A DNA stretch of 64,000 bases from positions 372,001 to 436,000 of the forward strand of contig NZ_JAEQNC010000002.1 in NCBI RefSeq assembly GCF_016722925.1. Reading direction: 5' to 3'. The DNA comes from Phytoamicus setariae (GTDB taxonomy: Bacteria; Pseudomonadota; Alphaproteobacteria; Rhizobiales; Rhizobiaceae). Within the stretch, counting starts at the first letter, position 1; each line of letters begins with the position of its first letter. The translations under genes were made by a program, and so were the position numbers. Under the pieces are notes generated by a model. That model had not been told where the DNA came from and did no database searches. It saw only the letters and a program-made list of their open reading frames with translations. This document shows positions 52,456-62,019 of this stretch, one piece after another.

Positions 52456-54864
52456 ATGAAAATTGCAGCTCTGGTGGGCACTGCGCTCACGCTCTTTTCC
52501 ATTGGCGGTACGGAGGCGACAGCTCAAGTCATCAATGGAACGCTCGGCACACCGAGTGCGACGACCACGATCGATGGCCGACAGATCCCGCCGCCGCCAA
52601 GGCGGTTCGGTGGCGCGATTAACCTCGACGCGCTTCAGTCGACGCCATTCTGGCAGCCGCAAGTTGTGCCGCCCAAGGGTGCGCCCAATGTCCTGTTGAT
52701 CTTGACGGATGACGTCGGATTTGCAGCCCCGAGCACTTTCGGCGGCGTCATTCCCACGCCAACACTCGACCGGATTGCCAGCATGGGGCTGCGCTACACC
52801 AACTTCCATACGACATCCCTGTGTTCACCCACGCGCGCCGCCCTCATCACGGGCCGCAATCATCACTCGGTCGGCTTCGGCGTGATCAGTGAGGCCTCGA
52901 CCGGCTATCCAGGCTACGACAGTGTCATAACCGCGGACAAAGATACGATCGGCACGATCCTCAAGGCAAATGGCTATGCAACGTCGTGGTTCGGCAAGGA
53001 TCATAACACACCATCTTTCCAAACCAGTCAGGTAGGTCCCTTCGATCAATGGCCCATCGGAATGGGATTTGAGTATTTCTACGGCTTTGTCAGCGGAGAG
53101 ACCAATCAGTGGCAACCGGATCTCTACCGCAATACCACGCGCGTCTATCCCTATCTGAACAACCCTACCTACAACCTGACAACGGATATGGCGGACGATG
53201 CCATCAGCTATCTCAACCAGATCAACCAGCTCGATCCCAAGAAGCCTTTCTTTCTCTACTATGCACCGGGCGGCACGCATGCGCCTCATCACCCGACCCC
53301 CGAGTGGATCAAAAAGATCAGCGACATGCATCTCTTCGACAAGGGATGGAATGCGCTGCGTGACCAAATCTTTGCTAACCAGAAAAGGCTTGGCGTAGTC
53401 CCTCAGGATGCGCAACTCACACCCTGGCCAGAAAAGGATCTCAAGCCGTGGGACGCACTTTCGGCAGATGAGAAGAAGCTCTTCATCCGCCAGGCTGATA
53501 TCTATGGAGCGTACCTCGCCTATACCGACAGTGAAATCGGCCGGGTCGTCAAAGCAGTCGAGGACATGGGCAAACTCGACAACACGCTGATTATCTTTAT
53601 CAGTGGCGACAATGGCGCCAGCGCTGAAGGCTCCCCGGCTGGAACGCCAAACGAGATGACCTTCTTTAACGGCGTCGACGTGCCCGTCCCGGACCAGCTC
53701 AAATTCTACGACGCCTGGGGTTCAGCGCAAACCTATCCGCATTATGCGGTCGGCTGGGCCTGGGCTTTCGACACGCCGTTTAAGTGGACCAAGCAGGTCG
53801 CCTCCTATTTTGGGGGCATTCGCAACGGAATGGCCATCGCATGGCCGGGCCATATCAACGATCCCGGTGGCGTGCGCAACCAGTTCCATCATGTCATCGA
53901 CATTGTCCCGACGATCTTGGAGGTGACGGGTATCCGTGCCCCCGAGACGGTCAACGGGATCACCCAGACGCCTATCGAAGGCGTGAGCCTGGCCTACACG
54001 TTCGACAAGGCAAACGCCGATGCGCCATCGACGCATTCGACCCAATATTTCGAGATGTTCGGCAATCGCGCGATCTATCACGATGGTTGGATAGCCTCCA
54101 CAATGCCCTATCGGGAACCTTGGAACGGTACGGCTCCGGTTCCAAAAGACATCGTCAACGGCGTGACCTGGGAGTTGTTCGACCTGTCCAAGGACTGGAC
54201 GCAAAACAACAATGTGGTAGCCGCCAATCCCGAAAAGCTGAAAGAGTTGCAGGATTTGTTCTGGGTTGAGGCCGCAAAGTATCAAGTTTTGCCGCTGGAC
54301 GCCTCGGCCTTGACCCGCTTCATCCTCCCGCGACCCAGCATCGTCGCCGGACGCGATAACTTCATCTACACGAAACCCATCGTCGGCGTGCCCCTTGGGA
54401 CGGCGCCGAGCATCCTCAATAAGTCCTTCACAATCACTGCCGATGTCGAAGTGCCTGCTGGCGGCGGCGACGGCATGCTTGTGACCGCGGGCGGGCGCTT
54501 CGGGGGATGGGGCTTCTACCTGCTCAAGGGCAAGCCAGTCTTTGTCTATGACCTACTGGACCTTGCCCGGCCAAGGGTGGAGGGTTCGGCTGCATTGACG
54601 CCCGGAAGACACAATATCGTCTTCACCTTCGAGTCTGATGGGCCGGGCCTCGGCAAGGGTGGGAAGGGCACAATCACCATTGACGGCACCAAGGCGGCAA
54701 GCGGGACCTTCCCTCACACCATCCCCTTTGCTCTCGAAGCGAGTGAAACCTTTGATGTCGGCTCGGACACGGGAACCGGTGTCGACGACAACGACTACCA
54801 GACGCCGTTCCCCTTCAATGGCAAGCTGAGCAGCTTGAAGATAGAGCTTAGGCCGCAGCCTTGA
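52456..54864 (+). CDS. Periplasmic arylsulfatase-type sulfatase
   Basis: The 802-residue product belongs to the sulfatase family, which releases sulfate from sulfate esters. Signal peptide about 1-23 (ending TATA|Q). Metal-site Asp pair in LILTDDVGFA (D85/D86). The formylglycine motif is LCSPTRAALITGR (Cys123 with the C-x-P-x-R pattern), and a later HATPGGTHAPHH-like segment is seen. Residues about 610-800 form an extra beta-rich, lectin-like domain (ITADVEVPAGGGDGMLVTAG). Maturation needs a formylglycine-generating enzyme, absent from the window. A GGGGAGG site supports ATG 52456; GTG 52450 is also possible. The natural substrate is unknown. Confidence 0.9.
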   Translation: MKIAALVGTALTLFSIGGTEATAQVINGTLGTPSATTTIDGRQIPPPPRRFGGAINLDALQSTPFWQPQVVPPKGAPNVLLILTDDVGFAAPSTFGGVIPTPTLDRIASMGLRYTNFHTTSLCSPTRAALITGRNHHSVGFGVISEASTGYPGYDSVITADKDTIGTILKANGYATSWFGKDHNTPSFQTSQVGPFDQWPIGMGFEYFYGFVSGETNQWQPDLYRNTTRVYPYLNNPTYNLTTDMADDAISYLNQINQLDPKKPFFLYYAPGGTHAPHHPTPEWIKKISDMHLFDKGWNALRDQIFANQKRLGVVPQDAQLTPWPEKDLKPWDALSADEKKLFIRQADIYGAYLAYTDSEIGRVVKAVEDMGKLDNTLIIFISGDNGASAEGSPAGTPNEMTFFNGVDVPVPDQLKFYDAWGSAQTYPHYAVGWAWAFDTPFKWTKQVASYFGGIRNGMAIAWPGHINDPGGVRNQFHHVIDIVPTILEVTGIRAPETVNGITQTPIEGVSLAYTFDKANADAPSTHSTQYFEMFGNRAIYHDGWIASTMPYREPWNGTAPVPKDIVNGVTWELFDLSKDWTQNNNVVAANPEKLKELQDLFWVEAAKYQVLPLDASALTRFILPRPSIVAGRDNFIYTKPIVGVPLGTAPSILNKSFTITADVEVPAGGGDGMLVTAGGRFGGWGFYLLKGKPVFVYDLLDLARPRVEGSAALTPGRHNIVFTFESDGPGLGKGGKGTITIDGTKAASGTFPHTIPFALEASETFDVGSDTGTGVDDNDYQTPFPFNGKLSSLKIELRPQP

Positions 54865-54960
54865 TGGACGAAGGGCCTGGCATATGCGGCCCGTTGGATA
54901 GGCGTCCAACGCCGCAATCACTCGTAGGCGGCGTTGGTTGGGGTACGGGAATGTTTCGCC

Positions 54961-55362
54961 ATGAACACTGCTTATCGACGCTCGCTTCTATCCCTGTTCG
55001 CGATCGCAGAAGGTGCGACGGGACTAGGACTTCTCGTGGTGCCGTCGATCCTGTTCGCTCTGCTGTTTGGCAAAAGGCTTGAAACTCCGGAAATCCTGGT
55101 GATCGGGCGGATCTGCGGCGCCGCGCTGCTCGCTGTTGCCACGGCAAGCTGGGGTGCGCGAAACGACAACGGCGGGCAAGGCACTTTGCGGCTCCTCGTC
55201 GGAGTGACGCTCTACAATTGCTTGGCCACGGTCCTCTTGGCCTATTCCGCTGTCGCTCTGGCGATGACCGGCATCCTGCTGTGGCCTGCGGTGCTCTATC
55301 ACGCAGCGACTTCTCTGTGGTGCTTGCTCGTTACCTGGCGGGCGCGAGACACCGAGCCGTAG
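54961..55362 (+). CDS. Small membrane protein downstream of the sulfatase
   Basis: The 133-residue protein has four membrane segments (about 10-33, 45-63, 75-95 and 98-122) and no catalytic motif. ATG 54961 (MNTAYRRSLLSLFAIAEGAT) is a better start than an earlier GTG. It lies 96 bp after the sulfatase gene on the same strand, an arrangement I vaguely recall as recurrent for this sulfatase type. Role unknown. Confidence 0.65.
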   Translation: MNTAYRRSLLSLFAIAEGATGLGLLVVPSILFALLFGKRLETPEILVIGRICGAALLAVATASWGARNDNGGQGTLRLLVGVTLYNCLATVLLAYSAVALAMTGILLWPAVLYHAATSLWCLLVTWRARDTEP

Positions 55363-55556
55363 TGGTTCCTTGAGTAATCAATCCCACTCCGAGGGACGCC
55401 TGTGCACGCCAATGGGAGCGGGCGTACTCCCAAATAATTCTGCCCCTGACACGCTGCTTGACAGTCCGGGTTATAGGGCGTTCCGTGAAGCGACGTGGAT
55501 GGATTTTGGCACGCCTCGTCGCAGTCGGACTTCCACATCACAAGAGGGAGGATACA

Positions 55557-55823
55557 ATGCCGACAATTGTTGCCTACCACAACATCACAAAGGGCGCGGA
55601 CCACTGGCTCAAATCGCCAAAGCGCAAAGAGTTTTTTGGCGCCCTTGGCGTGACCAACATTCGAACATTCGTCGATGGACAGGACCCGACACGGGCTGCC
55701 GTTCTCATGGATGTGCCAGACATGGACACCGTCAAGCAGGCGCTGCAAAGCAAGGCAGCTGCTGACGCGATGGAATATGATGGTGTGGTGCCGGAGTCTA
55801 TCGTGATCCTTGTCGAATCGTGA
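55557..55823 (+). CDS. Small cytoplasmic protein of unknown function
   Basis: The 88-residue product starts at ATG 55557 after GAGGGAGG. It looks like a compact ferredoxin-like alpha-beta fold (IVAYHNITKGADHWLKS, then IRTFVDGQDPTRAAVLMDV, then VVPESIVILVES), similar in build to dimeric alpha-beta-barrel or GYD-type domains. No known family can be assigned. It is the last accessory gene before nrdR, 261 bp upstream of it. Confidence 0.65.
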   Translation: MPTIVAYHNITKGADHWLKSPKRKEFFGALGVTNIRTFVDGQDPTRAAVLMDVPDMDTVKQALQSKAAADAMEYDGVVPESIVILVES

Positions 55824-56084
55824 GCTTGATTGCTCGGCAATACGGTTTCGCAAGAATTGGTGGCCGATTGCAGAGCAGTTTCGATCATTCTGGAAAACAC
55901 CAGGTTCAGATGGAGCATCGCCGTTGGCCCATGAAGCGAGCGGTGCAGGCGAACTCGCGCGCCTTCGGCCTCCTGCGCGAAGCAGCCATGCCCCGATACG
56001 ACCTCACCTTTCCCCTTGTCCCGCGCTCCCTTGGACGGTATTGCATCGGTCGAGTGATTTCGCTTTCAGCATACAAGGTTAGCC

Positions 56085-56564
56085 ATGCGTTGCCCGTTTT
56101 GTAATTCCGAAGATACGCAGGTCAAGGATTCGCGACCAGCGGAAGACGGCTCGTCCATCCGCCGGCGCCGGATTTGCCCGGATTGCGGCGGCCGCTTCAC
56201 CACATTCGAACGGGTGCAACTTCGCGAACTGACAGTGGTCAAGAAATCCGGCCGCAAGGTGCTGTTCGATCGCGAAAAGCTCGTGCGTTCCTTCGATATC
56301 GCGCTGCGCAAGCGGCCAATCGATCGCGACCGTATCGAGCGCGCCGTGTCGGGTATCATCCGCCGGCTCGAAAGCTCCGGCGAGACCGAGATTTCCTCGG
56401 AGGATATCGGCCTGCAGGTTCTGGAAGCGCTGAAGGGCCTCGATGATGTGGCGTTCGTCCGTTACGCATCCGTCTATCGCGACTTCACCCATATCGAAGA
56501 TTTCTCCGCCGCGATCACCCAGATTTCGGCCAAGATCGCCCGCGATCCCGGCGAGGACAGATAA
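56085..56564 (+). CDS. nrdR: Transcriptional repressor NrdR
   Basis: NrdR represses ribonucleotide reductase genes when dATP is high. The 159 residues have the N-terminal zinc ribbon (C3, C6, C31, C34; CPFC and CPDCGG) and the ATP-cone domain (about 49-139, with [20 protein letters not shown]). Position before ribD is conserved. The usual upstream neighbour, glyA, is displaced by the accessory block. Confidence 0.97.
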   Translation: MRCPFCNSEDTQVKDSRPAEDGSSIRRRRICPDCGGRFTTFERVQLRELTVVKKSGRKVLFDREKLVRSFDIALRKRPIDRDRIERAVSGIIRRLESSGETEISSEDIGLQVLEALKGLDDVAFVRYASVYRDFTHIEDFSAAITQISAKIARDPGEDR

Positions 56565-56607
56565 ATGCATGCCATCCCAAAGTGTCTAACGGCTTGGGGA
56601 TAGCGAC

Positions 56608-57720
56608 ATGCAGAAGCGAGCAGCAGCCATGGCTGACCGGGATGAAGACGTACGTTTCATGGCCGCCGCCATAAGGCTGTCGCGCTGGCATCTGGGGCAG
56701 ACCGCGTCAAATCCATCCGTCGGCTGTATCATAGTCAAGGACGGGATTATTGTCGGCCGCGGTGTTACTGCACTTTCAGGCCGCCCGCACGCCGAGCCGC
56801 AGGCGTTGGCGGAAGCAGGAGAGGCGGCCCGTGGCGCTACGGCCTACGTGACACTTGAACCCTGTTCCCATCATGGCAAGACCCCACCCTGTGCCGAGGC
56901 CCTGATCGCTAGCGGTGTGGCGCGCGTCGTGGTCGCGCTGACGGATCCCGACGAAAGGGTATCGGGTAGGGGGCTGCGCATGTTGGCCGATGCAGGTATC
57001 GCAGTGCAGTCAGGCGTGCTGGCAGATGAAGCTGAATCTCAACTTGAATCCTACTTGAATCGCCAGCGGAGCAAACGGCCGCAAGTGATTCTGAAACTTG
57101 CTGTTTCCGCCGATGGGATGGTCGGTCGTCTCGGCGAGGGCCAGGTGGCGATCACTGGCCGTGAGGCCCGCGCCCAATCCCATGTGCTGCGCGCTGAAAG
57201 CGACGCTATCCTGGTGGGTATCGGTACCGTGCTTGCCGATGATCCCGAACTGACCTGCCGGCTACCGGGCATGGAGATGCGCTCGCCGCTCAGGATCGTG
57301 CTGGACCGGCGGCTGGAATTGCCCCTTGCGTCGAAGCTGGTCGGAACAATTGCTGTTTGTCACGGTCTTCTGGTCGTTGGCGGGCCGGATGCGGATTCGG
57401 AAAAGAAAGCCGCACTCGAAGGGGCCGGCGCCGAAGTCATCGAGATCAGCGACGATGTCGGCAAACTGCTGAACATTCTTGGTGAACGTGGCATCTCGTC
57501 GCTCATCGTCGAAGGTGGCGCGAAAACCGCTGGCCGATTCCTTTCCGAAGGGGTCGTTGACCGGATCGCGCTGTTTTCGTCGCCTGTAACTGTCGGTACT
57601 GGCGGGATTAAGTCGCCGATCACCGAACAGACCGTTCCGGATGGATTCGTGCTACGCCGCCGCGAACGGCTTGGCGCAGACCAGATGAGCGACTATATCC
57701 ATGCCAGCAAAGGGCATTAG
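56608..57720 (+). CDS. ribD: Riboflavin deaminase-reductase
   Basis: RibD performs the deaminase and reductase steps from DARPP to ARPP in riboflavin synthesis. The 370 residues show the zinc deaminase domain (HAEPQAL; TLEPCSHHGKTPPC, about residues 60-95) and the reductase domain (VILKLAVSADGMVG ... ISSLIVEGGAKTAGRFL). The start at 56608 has a GGGGAT site; ATG 56629 (MADRDEDVRF) is an alternative. ribE follows 12 bp downstream. Confidence 0.95.
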   Translation: MQKRAAAMADRDEDVRFMAAAIRLSRWHLGQTASNPSVGCIIVKDGIIVGRGVTALSGRPHAEPQALAEAGEAARGATAYVTLEPCSHHGKTPPCAEALIASGVARVVVALTDPDERVSGRGLRMLADAGIAVQSGVLADEAESQLESYLNRQRSKRPQVILKLAVSADGMVGRLGEGQVAITGREARAQSHVLRAESDAILVGIGTVLADDPELTCRLPGMEMRSPLRIVLDRRLELPLASKLVGTIAVCHGLLVVGGPDADSEKKAALEGAGAEVIEISDDVGKLLNILGERGISSLIVEGGAKTAGRFLSEGVVDRIALFSSPVTVGTGGIKSPITEQTVPDGFVLRRRERLGADQMSDYIHASKGH

Positions 57721-57732
57721 CAGGGCAGGAAC

Positions 57733-58338
57733 ATGTTCACAGGCATCGTCACCGATATCGGCACCATCGAAAAGATCACCCCCCTCAACGAGGGCATTCG
57801 GCTGCGGGTCGCCACGAATTACGATCCCGCGACGATCGCCATCGGCGCATCGATTTCGCATGCCGGCGTCTGCCTGACGGTGACAGCGCTTCCTGCCGAC
57901 GGCGATAACAGCCGATGGCATGAGGTCGAAGCCTGGGAGGAGGCGCTGCGCCTGACGACTGCCGGTTCGTGGGCAGAGGGCGACAGGCTCAACCTCGAGC
58001 GCGCTCTGAAGATCGGCGATGAACTCGGCGGCCACATCGTTTCGGGTCACATAGACAGCATGGCCGAAATCGTCGCGGTAAAAGAGGAGGGCGATGCCAC
58101 CCGCTTCACGCTGCGCGCGCCCGCCGACTACGCCAGGTTCATTGCGCCCAAGGGCTCGGTGGCACTGGATGGCACGTCTTTGACCGTCAACAAGGTTGAT
58201 GGCGCCGATTTCGACGTGCTGATCATCCGCCATACCCAGGAAGTGACAACGTGGGGGCTGCGGAAACCTGGCGCCAAGGTCAATCTCGAGGTGGATACGA
58301 TGGCGCGCTACGCCGCACGCCTGGCGGAGTTCCGTTAA
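57733..58338 (+). CDS. ribE: Riboflavin synthase alpha subunit
   Basis: The enzyme dismutates two lumazines to riboflavin. The 201 residues consist of two duplicated barrel halves, each starting with the family pattern (MFTGIVTDIGTIE; GHIVSGHIDSMAEI near residue 98), and the conserved GVCLTV and GTSLTV segments. The operon with ribD is close (12 bp). A PilZ gene on the other strand separates it from ribH. Confidence 0.97.
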   Translation: MFTGIVTDIGTIEKITPLNEGIRLRVATNYDPATIAIGASISHAGVCLTVTALPADGDNSRWHEVEAWEEALRLTTAGSWAEGDRLNLERALKIGDELGGHIVSGHIDSMAEIVAVKEEGDATRFTLRAPADYARFIAPKGSVALDGTSLTVNKVDGADFDVLIIRHTQEVTTWGLRKPGAKVNLEVDTMARYAARLAEFR

Positions 58339-58378
58339 GGTCGTTCCAGCGCCTGCTGTCGATTGCTATCGGTCGCCA

Positions 58379-58717
58379 CTAGCCGCGCAGTACTGGCTTC
58401 ACTTCCTCATGAAAGAAACGGAAGTAAGCCGAGATCTGCGCGAGCGCTGTGGTTGTCAGCTTGTACTCGATGCCAATGCGACTGTCGCGACACCAGCGGA
58501 CGACGCCGCTAAGGCGACCGAGTTCTTCACTTTCGAATGTGATGATCTGACTGGGCGTCACCTTGATCGGAGTTTCGAGATCGAGCGCCATCCCGGAAGC
58601 AGAGATATCGACGACTCGTGCACGCGACGTCTCGTTCATGACCTTGACAACACCGAAGATGCGAACTTTCGAGCGCTCGTCAGTACGGAACGGCACCTGC
58701 TTCACGGTATGCAGCAT
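58379..58717 (-). CDS. PilZ-domain protein (c-di-GMP binding candidate)
   Basis: The 112-residue single-domain protein has PilZ-like features: an Arg region near the N-terminus (FRTDERSKVRIFG), the DISASGMALDLE motif (D/NxSxxG at about 38-43), and a C-terminal strand-helix end. The classical RXXXR start is degenerate (RTDERSK), so c-di-GMP binding is likely but not certain. Its 3' end faces ribE (40 bp). Together with the exported-protein gene it splits the riboflavin cluster. Confidence 0.75.
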   Translation of the reverse strand: MLHTVKQVPFRTDERSKVRIFGVVKVMNETSRARVVDISASGMALDLETPIKVTPSQIITFESEELGRLSGVVRWCRDSRIGIEYKLTTTALAQISAYFRFFHEEVKPVLRG

Positions 58718-58972
58718 GACATTGCTCCTGTATTCCGGTCTTCAATATTAGTCATATATCATGCGCATGTTAATCCGCAGTTAAAAGCTATGTAGATGTG
58801 CCGCTAACCTAAGAAGTAGTTCGTGTGTTAAGTCGTATTTGTGTGCTGGTGAGTAGGAGCGGTATTTTTCAAATTAATGTAAGTGTATTTTGAATATATA
58901 TTGATGGATTTTGGGTAGGATGCACGCCGCGCACCTCAGGTGTCTGTCTAGCTGGACCCTGGCACTTGATTG

Positions 58973-59006
58973 GTTGAGAAGGCTACCTCAGGGTAGCCCT
59001 CTCAAC
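58973..59006 (-). terminator. Hairpin after the exported-protein gene
   Basis: A nearly perfect 15-bp inverted repeat (58973-58987 / 58992-59006, GTTGAGAAGGCTACC with a short loop) lies just past the stop of the minus-strand gene. There is no long T-run. Confidence 0.55.
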
Positions 59007-59014
59007 CGGCCGGG

Positions 59015-59440
59015 CTATTCGACGTAAAGTGTCAATTGCCCGTCCATTGCGGCGTCTGCCCCGACGATGTTGTTGATTTCAACATTTTCATTCCGAAGCT
59101 TTTGCAGCAGTGGATGGTTGTGCCGTATGGCTGCCTGCAGGTCTGCGACCTGGTTCGGCTCGCTGCGCTGCCGGTCCTGCAAGGTTTCTCTGCTGAGATC
59201 GTCTTCAATCTGGCCGATCTGCTGGACTTGGAAGGGCGTGCCTTTCCAGTGGGCGATCAGTTGCTCTGCCCTGCGCGTCGCACTGGCATCGAACGAGACG
59301 AGGTTGGCCGGAGTACCATGTTTGGCTTCCGTTACCTGCGGGTGCCCGCCAGTCGCGGAAATGCCGGCGGCGAAGCCGGGGCTGACAAAAGAGGAAATGA
59401 CGATGGTGGCGAGAAGGCTGGTCTTGAGGAGGCTATTCAT
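59015..59440 (-). CDS. Exported protein of unknown function
   Basis: The 141-residue product has a signal peptide (about 1-24, ending PGFAA|G). The mature part is mostly helical and polar (ATRRAEQLIAHWKGTPFQVQ, VADLQAAIRHNHPLLQKLRN) without Cys. No family recognised. It lies between the PilZ gene and ribH, with an upstream gap of nearly 400 bases. Confidence 0.65.
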   Translation of the reverse strand: MNSLLKTSLLATIVISSFVSPGFAAGISATGGHPQVTEAKHGTPANLVSFDASATRRAEQLIAHWKGTPFQVQQIGQIEDDLSRETLQDRQRSEPNQVADLQAAIRHNHPLLQKLRNENVEINNIVGADAAMDGQLTLYVE

Positions 59441-59832
59441 GGCGAAACTCCTTTCACGAGCGTTGAGCCATCGCCTACGGCGGGGATCAGAATAGGGATC
59501 TCTGTCGCGGCCGGAAAAAGCTTAAAACGACAAAATGGCGGTTTCGATGGCGTAAGATGCTGATAAATATTAATAATAGTTAATGTTCGAATACCCCTTG
59601 GTTGTCGCGGTCGGCAAGCCTGTTCTCCCGTTTGCGGACATGCAGGAAAGGTACCGAGCAGATTTCAAGGGGCTTGCCGGGTTTTGCGGGGTGGCTGCTG
59701 GCTTGGGTTCAAGAGACGCGCGGGGCGTGGCGGCCGTCGATACAGACAAAAACTTCTTGCCAATGCCGCCCGTCCGTGGTTTGACCGGCCAAAATGCCGC
59801 TTTTCGGCCCCTACTGCTTTCCCGAGGATAAA
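59441..59832. other. Intergenic gap upstream of ribH
   Basis: 392 bases between the divergent exported-protein gene and ribH. An AT-rich patch (59560-59590) is present. I looked for an FMN riboswitch and saw none; no gene is supported. Confidence 0.5.
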
Positions 59833-60291
59833 ATGTCGAACGAGAAATCCAAGCCGCACCTGCTGATCGTCGAAGCACGGTTTTATGATGACTTCGCCGA
59901 CGCCATGCTGGAAGGTGCATCCGAGGCACTCAAGGCAGCGGGTGCGACCTATGATGTCGTCACCGTGATGGGCGCGCTGGAAATTCCTCCTGCCATCGCA
60001 ATGGCTCTGGATGCCGCCGATGAAGATGGCACACAGTATGACGGCTTCGTGGCGCTGGGCATGGTGATCCGCGGCGAAACCTATCATTTCGATATCGTCG
60101 CCAATGAATCCTCACGGGCGCTCATGGACCTGGCTGTCAGCGAATCCCTGGCTATCGGCAATGGTATCCTGACGGTTGAAAACGACGAGCAGGGCTGGCG
60201 GCGTGCAAAGCGCTCGGAACTCGACAAGGGCGGCTTTGCTGCCAAGGCGGCGCTGACGATGATCGCGCTCAAAAACAAGCTGGGCGCCTGA
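59833..60291 (+). CDS. ribH: 6,7-dimethyl-8-ribityllumazine synthase
   Basis: RibH condenses ARP with dihydroxybutanone phosphate to lumazine. The 152 residues include [18 protein letters not shown], the substrate loop GALEIPPAI, and the catalytic His in [16 protein letters not shown] chose ATG 59833 ([11 protein letters not shown]) over an earlier ATG because GAGGAT precedes it. nusB follows after three bases, so these two are an operon. Confidence 0.97.
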   Translation: MSNEKSKPHLLIVEARFYDDFADAMLEGASEALKAAGATYDVVTVMGALEIPPAIAMALDAADEDGTQYDGFVALGMVIRGETYHFDIVANESSRALMDLAVSESLAIGNGILTVENDEQGWRRAKRSELDKGGFAAKAALTMIALKNKLGA

Positions 60292-60294
60292 ACC

Positions 60295-60774
60295 ATGTCC
60301 AACGAAGAACAGAAACCCGAACCGAAACAGGCAAACCAGCGTGGAGCTGCGCGTCTTGCGGCGGTGCAGGCCCTGTACCAGATGGAACTGTCGGGAACGG
60401 GCGTGCTGGAAATAGTCAGCGAATACGAAAACTTCCGGCTCGGCCAGGAAATCGATGGCGACCAGTACCTGAAAGCCGATCCATCCTGGTTCCGGTCGAT
60501 CGTTGCAGGTGTCGTCCGTGATCAGCGCAAGCTCGATCCCGTCATCGCCGATTCCCTCATCGAGGGCTGGCCGCTTTCGCGGCTGGACGCTACGATCCGC
60601 GCGATCCTCCGTGCCGGCGTATTTGAGATCATCGAACGGCAGGACGTCCCGACGGCAGTAATCGTGACGGAATATGTCGAGATTGCGCGCGCCTTCTTCG
60701 AGGAGGACGAGCCCAAACTCGTCAACGCAGTGCTGGATTCTGTGGCCCGAAAGCTGCGCGGAAACAAGAAGTAG
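60295..60774 (+). CDS. nusB: Transcription antitermination factor NusB
   Basis: NusB with NusE supports rRNA antitermination. The 159 residues fit the helical family: the Arg-rich N-terminal box ([16 protein letters not shown]), and the C-terminal [20 protein letters not shown] and [20 protein letters not shown] segments. The ribH-nusB spacing of three bases and the 12-base gap to the next gene show a polycistronic transcript. Confidence 0.96.
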   Translation: MSNEEQKPEPKQANQRGAARLAAVQALYQMELSGTGVLEIVSEYENFRLGQEIDGDQYLKADPSWFRSIVAGVVRDQRKLDPVIADSLIEGWPLSRLDATIRAILRAGVFEIIERQDVPTAVIVTEYVEIARAFFEEDEPKLVNAVLDSVARKLRGNKK

Positions 60775-60786
60775 GGCCTGCCGATA

Positions 60787-62019
60787 ATGACAGCGGTTGC
60801 CGAGGCGGATGGACTTGAGAAGGGACTCAGCCGGGCGCGGCGCAACGTCGCTCTGCTTGCGATTGCCCAGGCTATCCTGGGCAGCGCCCCGCCGATTGCG
60901 TTTGCTGTCGGCGGCCTGGCCGCCTATCAGATGCTGGATGCCGATAAGTCGCTGGCAACGGCGCCGCTGACTGGTTTCAATGTCGGTGTCGCGCTCGGCA
61001 CCATCCTCGTCGCGATCCTGTCTCGGTATCTCTCTCGCAAGCCGAGCTTCATCATTGGTGCGCTTCTGGAGTCGTGCGGCGGTCTGATTGCCGCGGTGGC
61101 TATTTTTCAGAGCGATTTCTGGCTGCTTGTCGCCGGATTGCTGTTGACCGGCGTGGCTGGCGGCTTCACCCAGAAATTCCGGTTTGCCGCAGCCGATGCC
61201 TCTCCCTCTTATTACAAGGGGAGCGCGATCTCGTGGATTCTTGCCGGGGGCGTCATTTCGGCCGTGCTCGGTCCGCAGATTGCCATCTTCACCAAGGATT
61301 ATTTCGAGCCCGTCATGTTCGCCGGGGCCTTCATCGCCTTTGCCCCGATGGGGGTGATTGCGGCGATCGTTCTTTCATTCCTCAAGCTGCCGGAACTGAA
61401 TTCAGTTGGCGCGAGCAGCCATCAGTCTGCGCGACCACTGTCTGAGATCGTCACCAGCCAGCGTTTCCTGACTGGCATGTATTGCGGCATCGTTTCCTAT
61501 GCGCTGATGACATTCATGATGACGGGCGCACCGCTGGCCATGGTCATCGGTTGTGGGTTCAGCTCCGATCAGGCCACACTGGGCATACAGTTCCATGTGC
61601 TGGCGATGTATGGGCCAAGCTTTTTCACGGGGCGGTTGATTTCCCGTTTCGGCGCCGAAGTGATCGTGGCGCTCGGCCTGGCGATCCTGATGTTCTGCGC
61701 CGTCATCGCGCATATGGGAATTGAGCTCTGGAATTTCTGGGCAGCTCTCGTGCTTCTCGGGGCCGGCTGGAATTTCGGTTTTATCGGCGGCACCGCGATC
61801 ATCGCCCAGAGCTATCGCCCAAACGAAGCCGACAAGGTGCAGGGCTTTCACGACATAATCCTGTTCACCACCGTCGCCCTGGCATCTTTCGCATCGGGCC
61901 AGATCTTCAATGCATTCGGCTGGGATGCGATGATTCTCCCGGTCTGGCCGCTGGCTATCGTGGGGCTTCTTCTGCTGTTTCTTTTGGCCCGGTCGAAAAT
62001 GCGCGCTAAAACAGTTTAA
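60787..62019 (+). CDS. MFS transporter
   Basis: The 410-residue protein has 12 predicted membrane segments and a cytoplasmic start of about 20 residues. The TM2-3 loop reads LSRYLSRKPSFIIGA, a weak form of the MFS signature, and TM5 follows SWILAGGVISAVLGP. In rhizobia an MFS gene often follows nusB. The substrate is unknown. It starts 12 bp after nusB and probably shares its transcript. Confidence 0.85.
   Translation: MTAVAEADGLEKGLSRARRNVALLAIAQAILGSAPPIAFAVGGLAAYQMLDADKSLATAPLTGFNVGVALGTILVAILSRYLSRKPSFIIGALLESCGGLIAAVAIFQSDFWLLVAGLLLTGVAGGFTQKFRFAAADASPSYYKGSAISWILAGGVISAVLGPQIAIFTKDYFEPVMFAGAFIAFAPMGVIAAIVLSFLKLPELNSVGASSHQSARPLSEIVTSQRFLTGMYCGIVSYALMTFMMTGAPLAMVIGCGFSSDQATLGIQFHVLAMYGPSFFTGRLISRFGAEVIVALGLAILMFCAVIAHMGIELWNFWAALVLLGAGWNFGFIGGTAIIAQSYRPNEADKVQGFHDIILFTTVALASFASGQIFNAFGWDAMILPVWPLAIVGLLLLFLLARSKMRAKTV

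Noticed and set aside
59441-59832. FMN riboswitch upstream of ribH
   Set aside because: The conserved RFN blocks are not present.
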